In this document: piece after piece, positions 31,883 to 39,044 of the stretch
How positions within the stretch are numbered: the stretch's first letter is position 1
Layout of the letters: the number at the start of each line of letters is the position of its first letter
DNA from: an uncultured Eubacteriales bacterium
GTDB taxonomy: Bacteria; Bacillota; Clostridia; Christensenellales; Aristaeellaceae
Assembly (NCBI GenBank): GCA_902781945.1
Contig: CACZLE010000024.1
Span: 1 to 47,714, forward strand
DNA: 47,714 bases
Direction of reading: 5' to 3'
Translations under genes and position numbers: made by a program
The notes under the pieces: model-generated
Databases searched by the model: none
What the model was told of the DNA's origin: nothing
The model's input: the letters and a program-made list of their open reading frames with translations, nothing else

Positions 31883-33733
31883 TTACTCGAAGCAGTCGCC
31901 CACGTTCAGGTGCACGCCGTCCAGGCCCAAAGGCATTCCGTAATCTTCCAGAATTGTCAGGTCATTGCCGCCGGGGCCGGGGTTCACGCCCGGGATGCCG
32001 CCGGACACATACAGCACGGTAATTTCCTCGTCGCGTCCGGGCATGGTGCCGCTGACGCGCAGCATGTTGGTTTCCATGCCGGGGATCAAGGGCGAAATCA
32101 CGTCGTAGGTCTGGCCTTCGCGCAGGGTGATCGCATAATCGTCCGCCACGGGCTCACCCGTCTGGATATCCACATAGTGGATCGTCAGGTTATGCGGCTG
32201 CCGCCGGTCCGTATCCGAAACGCGGGTGTTGGTGATCACGGTATTGATACCGTCGGAGTTGATACCGGCCTGCGTATAGCCGGTCACGTTGGGCTCGATC
32301 CAGGTGTAATCCACGCCGCCGGGCATGTTGCGCACTTCGGCGCTCCAGCCGTTGTTGGCGCTCAGGGTGACTACCTGAGAGATACCGCCGCCGGTCAGCA
32401 CCAGGCGCACCGCGTCGGGCCGATCCTCGGGCGTATCGTTGACCCACAGCTTGCTCACCCACAGATTGACGGGGGTAGGCGTAGGCAGGGGCGTGGGCGT
32501 CGGGATGATCACTTCCGTAGCCGTCGGGATGGGGGTGATCGTCACGGTGGGGGCTGCCATGGCGGTAGGTCCGGGCGAGGACGTCACCGTGGGGGTGGGC
32601 GTCGCGGTCCGGGTGGGGCCGCCGGGGCCAACCGGTCTGCGGGTCGGGGTCCGGGTGGGACCGGTGGAAGGCGTAGGTGTCGCCGTGACCCGCGCGGTGG
32701 TGGTGGTCGTCGGCGCGGGAGTGGGCGTAGCCGTCACCACAGCCGAGGGCGTCGCCGACACAGCGGGAGAAGGCGTCACGGTGGTCTGCGTGGGAGTCGT
32801 CGTCCCCGGAGTGGGGGTAACAGTGGGGATGCGTTCAGTCATTTTGCCAAAGACGATCAATCTTCCACTGGTATTTGCGTTGGCACAGGTGGACAGAGCA
32901 ATGATCTTTTTGGCATCTTTGGCTACATCGTTATCAAAGATCCTTACCGTCGTGCCGACGCCAACGCCACCCGCGCCGCCAGACCGGAGGAAGTCCAGTA
33001 CATTTTCCGCCTTGGTCTTGCCATCCTTCGTGGAGCGCACGCTGTAAAATGTGCTTTCATAAGCGTCGGTCCTTGCCACCGCAAAGAGCTCCACGTCATA
33101 GGCCTTATCTCCCACCACCACAATACCATTCCGGTGGCTGTCAAAGTAAGTCAGGTCCTCAAACTTATCTAACGAGCCAAACATGGCGCCGTTATCCATA
33201 TGATGACCATAAATAACGTTATAGGTGTCGCTGAAATCATCTCTGTTTCCCGCAGCCAGGTAAATGGAACCTGTCAAACTGGTTTTGCCGTAGATGTCAT
33301 GGAAAGAATAATACTGATCATCTCCGCCTTGAAGCACAGGATAATCGATATTCGTTTCATAGATGGAAAGCCATCCGCGGTAATCAGGGAAAAGGTCCTC
33401 CAACGCGCTTGCGCTCAGGGGCGTTTCGCTGTCCTCGATAATTTCCGGCTTGTACTGCTGCAACTCCCAAGTGCTGGAATTGGCACTCATCTCAATATTC
33501 AGAGAATCGAAAATGGAATAGCCAGAATAGATCACCAGTGCGCCCGCCAGCAGGGAGACCGCCAGGGTTACTACACCGTTACCCACGGCCAGCGCGCTGC
33601 TTGCTACAGTATCCACCAGAGATTTTTTCAGTACGCTCGATATTTTAGTCCGAAACTTGGGCGTGTGAAAATCATCGGCGGCCCCGGAAAAACTGCCAAA
33701 TTCCTGATCGATTTTTCCCGTTTTGTTTGCCAA
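31883..33733 (-). CDS. Class B sortase fused to Thr/Pro linker, Cna-B and MucBP-like domains
   Basis: This 616-residue membrane protein has a cytoplasmic N-terminus and one membrane segment (about 50-74). The sortase domain (about 110-300) has His177 in VIYGHHMDNG, Cys283 in ALSTCANA and Arg291 in SGRLIVFGKM, i.e. a complete catalytic triad with class B layout. A ~120-residue Thr/Pro-rich stalk (301-422) follows, then a Cna-B-like domain (about 423-503, KLWVNDTPEDRPDAVRLVL), a MucBP-like domain (about 515-576, LTIHYVDIQTGEPVADDY) and a C-terminal tail ending NVGDCFE. Sortases rarely carry such extensions. The start is TTG 33733 with GGAG 10 nt upstream. It should polymerise or anchor the two VSxTG proteins of this locus. 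Confidence 0.9.
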   Translation of the reverse strand: MANKTGKIDQEFGSFSGAADDFHTPKFRTKISSVLKKSLVDTVASSALAVGNGVVTLAVSLLAGALVIYSGYSIFDSLNIEMSANSSTWELQQYKPEIIEDSETPLSASALEDLFPDYRGWLSIYETNIDYPVLQGGDDQYYSFHDIYGKTSLTGSIYLAAGNRDDFSDTYNVIYGHHMDNGAMFGSLDKFEDLTYFDSHRNGIVVVGDKAYDVELFAVARTDAYESTFYSVRSTKDGKTKAENVLDFLRSGGAGGVGVGTTVRIFDNDVAKDAKKIIALSTCANANTSGRLIVFGKMTERIPTVTPTPGTTTPTQTTVTPSPAVSATPSAVVTATPTPAPTTTTTARVTATPTPSTGPTRTPTRRPVGPGGPTRTATPTPTVTSSPGPTAMAAPTVTITPIPTATEVIIPTPTPLPTPTPVNLWVSKLWVNDTPEDRPDAVRLVLTGGGISQVVTLSANNGWSAEVRNMPGGVDYTWIEPNVTGYTQAGINSDGINTVITNTRVSDTDRRQPHNLTIHYVDIQTGEPVADDYAITLREGQTYDVISPLIPGMETNMLRVSGTMPGRDEEITVLYVSGGIPGVNPGPGGNDLTILEDYGMPLGLDGVHLNVGDCFE

Positions 33734-33779
33734 TCTATCCCGACTCCTTTCTATCTATAATTTCAAATCCACTGGTGCT

Positions 33780-34709
33780 TTATAGGCTGTTCCTGCGCAC
33801 GATGGTGATCACGGTGCCCATGATCTGGTCTTTGCCCACCGGCCCAAAGAAACGGCTGTCCGCGCCGCCGTTGCGTTTATCGGCCAGAACGAAGCATTGA
33901 TCCTTGCCCAGCGTCAGGGGATATTCGGTAAATCCGGTATATACCGTCATGGGGTAAAAAATATTGTTTTCGTACATGCTGTTGCCGTTCACCAGCAAGC
34001 TCCCGGCATCGGTGATTTCCACGGTGTCACCCTCGGCAGCAACCACCCGGCACACATACATTTCCTCGTTTTCTGCCAGTACCAAGCCCAGCATTTCAGC
34101 CAAACTCCGTAGCAATCCGCTCTTTTGACCGGGCAGCCGAATTGTCATATTCGGCGCGTCGCCTTCCCGCTCACTCATCATCCGCCGCAGGGCGTCTCCA
34201 TCCTGTTTCAGCACGATGATGTCCTGGGCCTTCACGTCCTTATCCAGTCGGTAATACAGGATCAGGTCACCGCTGTCGATGCGGGGATACATATCACCAT
34301 TGGGCATCACGGTGACACCCACGATCTTGAATAAAAGGACATATGTAACCACGAGCAGCAGCACCGTTTTGATGATCAGCGCCCGCAGTTCCCGTATGCG
34401 GCGATTGCGCCGCTTGCGTTTCAGTTCTTCTTGCTTGGCTGCCTCAGCGGCCTTTTTCTCCTCCGGTGTCAGTTCTCTTTCCACAGCAGGATTTTGCACC
34501 TGTTGGGGAGCTGCTGCCGGGGGTATTTCGGCAGGCTTGCTTTCCGCGCTTGGAGCCTGCCGCTCCGGCTGCATGTAGGCCGCCACCGCCTTCGCCAGGG
34601 CTTGCAGCGTTTCCTGGCTGAATTCCGGAGAGGCAGGAGCCGCCGCTTCCGGCTGCGCAGGGGGTGTTTCCTCAACTTCCCGCAGCGCTTCGGTCTTGTT
34701 TTCTTCCAT
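33780..34709 (-). CDS. SipA-like signal peptidase homologue lacking the catalytic dyad
   Basis: This 309-residue protein has a long Pro/Ala/Glu-rich cytoplasmic region (1-85), a basic helix (86-110), one membrane segment (111-130) and a signal peptidase I (S26) domain. The fold motifs are clear: YPRIDSGDLILYYRL, VKAQDIIVL, CRVVAAEGDTVEI, LVNGN and ADSRFFGPV. The catalytic Ser position is Asp139 (PNGDMYP instead of GxSMxP), and the general-base Lys position is Cys220 (VCRVV instead of VKRVI), so it cannot be a classical signal peptidase. In Streptococcus pyogenes pilus loci, SipA likewise lacks both residues and is needed for pilus assembly. Start is ATG 34709 with GAGGA upstream. The sortase gene follows 46 nt later. 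Confidence 0.9.
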   Translation of the reverse strand: MEENKTEALREVEETPPAQPEAAAPASPEFSQETLQALAKAVAAYMQPERQAPSAESKPAEIPPAAAPQQVQNPAVERELTPEEKKAAEAAKQEELKRKRRNRRIRELRALIIKTVLLLVVTYVLLFKIVGVTVMPNGDMYPRIDSGDLILYYRLDKDVKAQDIIVLKQDGDALRRMMSEREGDAPNMTIRLPGQKSGLLRSLAEMLGLVLAENEEMYVCRVVAAEGDTVEITDAGSLLVNGNSMYENNIFYPMTVYTGFTEYPLTLGKDQCFVLADKRNGGADSRFFGPVGKDQIMGTVITIVRRNSL

Positions 34710-34855
34710 TCGTTTTCCTCGGGTTGCGCGGCAGCGCTCTGCCCCGCGCACGTTCAGACGATCAACCTCTCCTCAGACGCTCTTTATATAATAGGAAGCA
34801 ATGCGATACCCGCGTGCCCTGGGAGGTATCTTCCCGCGTCTGCGCGGGGCACACG

Positions 34856-34875
34856 ATGTAACCGTTCATGTAACC
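34856..34875. repeat. Direct repeat ATGTAACC with 12-bp period
   Basis: ATGTAACC occurs at 34856-34863 and 34868-34875. The same 7-mer pair, in the opposite orientation and with the same 12-bp period, is found at 38621-38640. It may be a regulator-binding site. Confidence 0.4.
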
Positions 34876-34884
34876 GGTCCCTAC

Positions 34885-34975
34885 ACCGCGCCGGGGCCCC
34901 CGAAGGGGCCCCGGACGGCGGTCCGGGCTTGCGCCAGACCGGCGCGGCTCCGGCGGCTTGCGCCGCCGGGAGCGG
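34885..34975 (-). promoter_or_regulatory. Three tandem GC-rich hairpins after the pilin gene
   Basis: CCGGGGCCCC-CGAA-GGGGCCCCGG (34891-34914) is a perfect 10-bp stem. CTCCGGCGGC with GCCGCCGGGAG (34948-34972) is a second. A third imperfect TTGC-loop stem lies between (about 34919-34940). There is no T run. The 287-nt gap between pilin and the SipA-like gene holds nothing else except the direct repeat. Such structure would leave the pilin message more abundant than the downstream assembly genes. Confidence 0.55.
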
Positions 34976-35038
34976 GAATCAAGAAATCATTTGTCGTTGG
35001 GTTTTAATTGTATCAACAGGGGAGGATCAGGTTGGAGA

Positions 35039-36337
35039 TCAGGCTTCTTCCACAGCCTTGTTCTTGCGCACCTTCAGGATGATGAACAGGGCAACGCCAG
35101 CACCCAGCATGATGGCGTAAGGAGCGAAGCGCAGCACAACGCCAGTCTGGGAAACAGTGTCCAGGGTGTTTGTGAAGTAGATGTCCGTCTTGTCAGCCAA
35201 GGTCACAGCAGTGGTAGCGTTAGAGACCGTAGAGGAATTCACGATTGCTTCGGTCAGCAGATCAGCACCATTAGCGGAAGTGCCAGCCTTGACCTGATAG
35301 GAATCGGCAGTGTTGTTGCTTTCAGTGATGCTAACAGAAGCGCCCACGGGAATGTTCTTGATGGCGATCACGGTCTGATCCTTCACAGTGCCGGTGATAT
35401 CGTCCCAAGAGGTCACATACAGGCCCACGCCATCGGTAGCAGTGTTGTTCACAGCACCAGTACCGGGGACAACATCCAGCTTAACGTTCGCGGTAACGCC
35501 GGTGGGGGCGGTCAGATCCACAGTGATGGGGAACTGGTTGTTCTGATCAGCCATATCGCCGGTCGTGGTCTTGTGGATATACAGGTTTTCGGTCTCGTAC
35601 ACATCGCCGGACTGAACAGTGGTGGTGCCGGCGCTAGGATCAGAAGGATCAACGGGGATGGTTTCGGGAACATCCACAAAGCCCGTAGACTTTTCGTCGA
35701 TGGTCTCCTGAATCGTGTGAGAAATGGTTTCTGTCCCGCCTGCAGTGCCGTTCTTATACAGCACGTAGCCGTAAATCTCCAACGCGGTACGCGTGGAATT
35801 CCACTTCACATACACATCCAGGTACCGGTTGCTATCAAAAGCGGTTGATTGCTCAATACCCACGGTAGCCTTGGGCACGCTCGTAGATTCAGTGATCTTA
35901 TAGCGATAGATACCGGGCTGGGTGAATTCGGTAGGATCAAAGGTGAAGGCAGCGGACTTAGAGACAGCAGCACCAGCAACACTCGCGGTCTGCGTAGCAG
36001 TGTCGGCAAAGGTCACAGTAGCTTTACCATCAGTATTAGTGACCGCGGCCATCACGCCAGCCTTGACGGTAGCACTGATACCATTCGCATCGGTGACCGT
36101 GGCGGTGCCGGGATTAACGGAAGTCATCGTGTAAGTATAGGTGATGTTCGGCTCGCGGACAGCGCCGCCTTCGGCGTTTTTGAACACCAGCTCTTTCGCG
36201 ATCTCGATGGTGTTGTCGGTGCTCGCGATACCATTATCGGCGTTCTTAGTGCTCGTCTGAGTATTAGCGGCCAGAGCGCTCACATTCATCGCCAGCACCA
36301 TGATCAGGGCCAGCAGCAGAGCAGTCAGTTTTTTCAT
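35039..36337 (-). CDS. FctA-like major pilin with VSQTG sorting signal
   Basis: This 432-residue protein has a signal peptide (MKKLTALLLALIMVLAMNVS, then ALAA). A first beta domain of FctA/Spy0128 type contains EIAKELVFKN (candidate isopeptide Lys), FTFDPTEFTQPGIYRYKITE (Glu) and Asn in the C-terminal strands. A second domain of the Cna-B/DUF7601 type (LYIHKTTTGDMADQNNQFPI to SVSITESNN) follows, as in the adhesin. The end is a sorting signal, VSQTGVVLRFAPYAIMLGAG, with a hydrophobic stretch and a Lys/Arg tail. AGGAGGAAACAAG precedes ATG 36337. It is the best candidate for the polymerised shaft subunit, with covalent self-stabilising isopeptide bonds; the actual bonding residues need structural proof. 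Confidence 0.88.
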   Translation of the reverse strand: MKKLTALLLALIMVLAMNVSALAANTQTSTKNADNGIASTDNTIEIAKELVFKNAEGGAVREPNITYTYTMTSVNPGTATVTDANGISATVKAGVMAAVTNTDGKATVTFADTATQTASVAGAAVSKSAAFTFDPTEFTQPGIYRYKITESTSVPKATVGIEQSTAFDSNRYLDVYVKWNSTRTALEIYGYVLYKNGTAGGTETISHTIQETIDEKSTGFVDVPETIPVDPSDPSAGTTTVQSGDVYETENLYIHKTTTGDMADQNNQFPITVDLTAPTGVTANVKLDVVPGTGAVNNTATDGVGLYVTSWDDITGTVKDQTVIAIKNIPVGASVSITESNNTADSYQVKAGTSANGADLLTEAIVNSSTVSNATTAVTLADKTDIYFTNTLDTVSQTGVVLRFAPYAIMLGAGVALFIILKVRKNKAVEEA

Positions 36338-36373
36338 TCTTGTTTCCTCCTATTTAATAGTGCAGGTTGTGTG

Positions 36374-36436
36374 GGGCCCGTATTGGGGGCGCCGCTCGTT
36401 GGTTGGGGTAAGGTTGAGTGACGTGGCTACGGGCCC
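36374..36436 (-). promoter_or_regulatory. Long-range inverted repeat in the pilin leader
   Basis: GGGCCCGTA (36374-36382) and TACGGGCCC (36428-36436) are perfect inverted arms 45 nt apart in the 5' leader of the pilin. The upstream arm (in mRNA order) coincides with the last codons and stop of the 12-codon leader ORF, so translation of that ORF would open the stem. No clear separate promoter was found in 36466-36526. Confidence 0.5.
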
Positions 36437-36465
36437 GCCCGCGCCGGATTGTGTTGTGGTGCCAT
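36427..36465 (-). CDS. Possible 12-residue leader peptide of the pilin gene
   Basis: On the minus strand GGGGAG lies 6 nt before ATG 36465, which encodes MAPQHNPARAGP then TAG. It ends 89 nt upstream of the pilin start and overlaps one arm of the inverted repeat. It may be an attenuation or translation-coupled control element; it could also be chance. Confidence 0.4.
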   Translation of the reverse strand: MAPQHNPARAGP

Positions 36466-36526
36466 GTTGATCTCCCCTTTTTGTTGACAAATTTATTGCA
36501 TCGGCCCTCGGGAGCCGGATTGCACC

Positions 36527-38560
36527 TTAGTGAGAATTGAAGCTGATGCGGTCAATGGTTTCGTCGGCGTTGACCACGGTGTTGGTTTGCAGGCGGGTGG
36601 GCAGGTCGTCCCGGAAGGACATGGCCTGCATGCCCTCGGCCTCAATGGCGTCGTTCAGCACGATCTCCACCTCGTAGCCGCCCTGGCTGGCGTAATCCAC
36701 GCCGCCAGAGATCAGGGAGATGGACAGGAGGTAGAACTCCTCCAGGTCCGCCCGCTCCTCCTCGTCCAGCATGTTCCGGGCGGTTTCCAGATAGCGGTCA
36801 TAGCGTTCCTGATCCAGGATCTGGATGACGGTGAGCTGGGCGTCCGCGGGGATGCCGCTGTCGGCGCCGAAGCGAACCACCACCTTGTAATCGCTGTCCG
36901 TCAGCGAGGCTTGCAGCACCACCGGCCCCTGTTCCTCCGGGATCTCCTCCACCAGCAGCAGAGGCAGCTGGTCCAGAGGTTCGTCGCTGGCGTTTTCCTC
37001 AGTCCCGACGGCTTCTTCTTCCTCCTCCAGGAGGATCAGGGTTTCCTCCTCCAGCTGGCCTTCCTTGCTGGGATCCATTTCCTGGTTCACCAGCTCCGCG
37101 GCCTGCTGGGCGGGTTCCTTGTTCACCACGTCCATTTCCAGGATCACAGGGGCCTGCGCCTGGGGCTCCTGGGGTTCTTCCTCCTCCAGGATCACCAGCT
37201 CCATCACCTCGGGCTCCTCAGGTTCGGGGATCGCGGTGGGTTCAGGAGTGGGCTCCACAGTGGGAACCGGAGTGGGTTCCAGGGTGGGAACTGCGGTGGG
37301 TTCCGGAGTAGGTACTGCGGTGGGTTCCAGGGTGGGGACTGCGGTGGGTTCCGGAGTAGGTACCGCGGTGGGGACCGGCGTGGGGGTGGCGAACTGGGGA
37401 TCGTAGGTTTCCATGACCGCCTGCATCTTCATGAAGCCGACGATGGAAGGATCGCCCAGGTTGTACTCGGTGGCGGTGACGGCCTTGCCGGTGCCGCCAA
37501 TGGCAGCGAAGCCGCCGTCGATGGTCTTGCTTACGATGGCCACCCGCGTGGCCTCGCCGTTGGCCGTATCGGTGAAGAACACCAGATCGCCGGGCTGGGG
37601 ACGATAGCTGCCGCGGCGGACGAACCGCTCGCCCAGCTTATCGATCCACTGTGCGCTGTCAGCGCTGCGGGGAACCGCGTCCTGCGGGATGCCCGCCGCC
37701 TCCAGGCAGAAGTTGACGAAGATCGCGTTCCACTCGGCATAAGCCTTGCCGTACCAGTCGCCGTACACGGTGTAGCCGTGGCGGACGCCGTCGCCGTCAA
37801 TGATGAAGTAGTCGTTGCTTTCCTTGCAGCCGATCTGGGAGGCGGCAGCCTCCAGCAGCTTTTCGGCGAAGGTCTGATCCGCGGTGAGCTGCGGCAGGCA
37901 GCCGACCCAGTAGTTGTAGGAGTCAATGTCGTATTCCCCTGCGGACACCGGCACGGTGGCCTGGGCGGAAACGGTGCTGCCCTCCGCGTCCTGGGCGGTG
38001 ACCGTCACGGTGTGCTGGCCGCCCTGCCAGGGAAGGAAGCTGTACGCTCCCGCGGGGATCTGTTCGGTGCTAACGATCTGTCCATCCAGGGAAACCGTTG
38101 CCGTGAGGATCACGGGTTCCGCGCCCCCCGCCACCGCGACATCCACCGCGATGGGGTTCTGGTTGGCCACGCCGTAGCGGGTCTGAGGTTCGACGGTCAG
38201 CTCCATGGGGTCGGCCTGGTTGATGATGGGCTCTTCCTGCTGGGGCTGGGTCTCTTCCTCCTGGATCACCTGAATGAACTCCGCGGCTTCGTCCGCTTGT
38301 TCCTCAGGGGCCGTCTGTTCTTGGGGCTCGGGTTCTTCAATCTCCACCAGATCGATCAGCTCGATTTCCTGCTCCGGTTCCTCCGGCTCGGGATCGGCTT
38401 CCATCTCGATCAGCTGGATGACCTCCTCGTAATCGTCAACGGCTTCCAGGATGACGAAGTCAAGCTCTTCCGCTGTCGCGCTGACGCCGCCGAGGATCAT
38501 CAGCAGCACCAGCGCAAGCATCAGCGCTTTCTTCATCCTTTCCATCAGAATCATCGTCAT
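36527..38560 (-). CDS. Secreted CHAP-like protein with catalytic Cys and His replaced
   Basis: This 677-residue first gene of the pilus locus has a signal peptide (MKKALMLALVLLMILGGVSA region) and a very acidic Glu/Pro-rich segment (40-115). A beta domain follows (120-206), then a CHAP/NlpC-type amidase domain (about 228-380: SQIGCKESND, YGDWYGKAYAEWNAIFVNFC, PQPGDLVFF). Where relatives have W-C-A with the nucleophile, this one has WNA (Asn278); where they have the catalytic His before VGIV, it has Arg339. A Pro/Thr repeat follows (391-445), then a second acidic region and a C-terminal module with FGADSGIPADAQ shared with the adhesin. No sorting signal is present. GGAGG lies 9 nt before ATG 38560. 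It probably binds peptidoglycan or scaffolds assembly rather than cutting. Confidence 0.85.
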   Translation of the reverse strand: MTMILMERMKKALMLALVLLMILGGVSATAEELDFVILEAVDDYEEVIQLIEMEADPEPEEPEQEIELIDLVEIEEPEPQEQTAPEEQADEAAEFIQVIQEEETQPQQEEPIINQADPMELTVEPQTRYGVANQNPIAVDVAVAGGAEPVILTATVSLDGQIVSTEQIPAGAYSFLPWQGGQHTVTVTAQDAEGSTVSAQATVPVSAGEYDIDSYNYWVGCLPQLTADQTFAEKLLEAAASQIGCKESNDYFIIDGDGVRHGYTVYGDWYGKAYAEWNAIFVNFCLEAAGIPQDAVPRSADSAQWIDKLGERFVRRGSYRPQPGDLVFFTDTANGEATRVAIVSKTIDGGFAAIGGTGKAVTATEYNLGDPSIVGFMKMQAVMETYDPQFATPTPVPTAVPTPEPTAVPTLEPTAVPTPEPTAVPTLEPTPVPTVEPTPEPTAIPEPEEPEVMELVILEEEEPQEPQAQAPVILEMDVVNKEPAQQAAELVNQEMDPSKEGQLEEETLILLEEEEEAVGTEENASDEPLDQLPLLLVEEIPEEQGPVVLQASLTDSDYKVVVRFGADSGIPADAQLTVIQILDQERYDRYLETARNMLDEEERADLEEFYLLSISLISGGVDYASQGGYEVEIVLNDAIEAEGMQAMSFRDDLPTRLQTNTVVNADETIDRISFNSH
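37227..37385 (-). repeat. Tandem repeat coding for PTAVPTPE / PTAVPTLE
   Basis: An alternating 8-codon unit (PTAVPTPE, PTAVPTLE) repeats about six times within the CHAP-like gene. It is a wall-spanning Pro/Thr linker. The DNA copies are close enough to permit copy-number change by slippage. Confidence 0.8.
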
Positions 38561-38620
38561 CTGTCGAAGCCTCCAAATCAGTCATTTGCTTTGCTTTACG
38601 AAGCCATTTTAGCAAAAGCT

Positions 38621-38640
38621 GGTTACATCATCAGTTACAT
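38621..38640. repeat. Direct repeat GTTACAT with 12-bp period in the pilus-locus leader
   Basis: GGTTACAT (38621-38628) and AGTTACAT (38633-38640) lie in the untranslated leader of the first pilus gene. They match the pair at 34856-34875 in the other orientation. SARP-type regulators bind short direct repeats of similar spacing, and one is encoded at 43560. Confidence 0.4.
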
Positions 38641-38740
38641 GGCCGGTTTCAGGAAAAAACTTTTGGTTATTTTTGGAAAAATTTTTCGGCCCTGGCAAAA
38701 GACGGCGGCGTAACAAATGCCTCCAGTCTTTCACCCATTA

Positions 38741-38769
38741 ATTATATAGGAATTTCCTTTGTTTGTCAA
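38741..38769 (-). promoter_or_regulatory. Consensus promoter of the pilus/adhesin locus
   Basis: On the minus strand TTGACA (38764-38769), 17 nt, TATAAT (38741-38746): every position matches the consensus. Transcription would start near 38734, leaving a leader of about 170 nt before ATG 38560. That leader is AT-rich, with A-tracts and the GTTACAT repeat pair. The interval 38770-38962 upstream holds no gene, only an AT-rich stretch and the hairpin at 38880. Confidence 0.9.
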
Positions 38770-38879
38770 TCGTTTGGAAGGTTTATTTCGCATTTTTCTC
38801 GTATTACTTTTGAAACATTTTCTTAATAATTGGAAATCCATCCGTAGCAATCTGTTTTCATGATTTTTGCATATTTGTG

Positions 38880-38922
38880 AAGGCGAATGAAAGCGCTTTC
38901 CTTTTCGTTTTCGTTCGCCTTT
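38880..38922 (-). terminator. Second hairpin downstream of the pilT operon
   Basis: AAGGCGAATGAAA pairs with TTTCGTTCGCCTT (one G-T) across a 16-nt loop. The T run is poor on both strands. It would back up the strong terminator at 38963 and protect the consensus promoter from read-through. Confidence 0.45.
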
Positions 38923-38962
38923 TGGAGGCCAAAAAGATCCGTTTTATCCATGCAGGAAGGGC

Positions 38963-38998
38963 AAAAAACACAGCCCGGGCCGATTCGCCCAGGCTGTG
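38963..38998 (-). terminator. Strong terminator of the type IV pilus-like operon
   Basis: Read on the minus strand, CACAGCC-TGGGC and GCCCGGGCTGTG form a long stem (38969-38998), directly followed by TTTTTT (38963-38968). Confidence 0.9.
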
Positions 38999-39044
38999 AA
39001 ACACTTGTAAACTTTTTTTGAAGGAAAGGCCGGTTTTTTCGTAA

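Noticed and set aside
29347..32022. 891-codon plus-strand frame opposite the solute-binding protein
   Set aside because: Antisense mirror of a well-defined SBP family gene; the translation has no recognisable fold or start signal.
37227..37385. Regular repeats that could suggest a CRISPR array
   Set aside because: There are no unique spacers of constant length. The unit is an in-frame 8-codon Pro/Thr linker repeat inside a gene.
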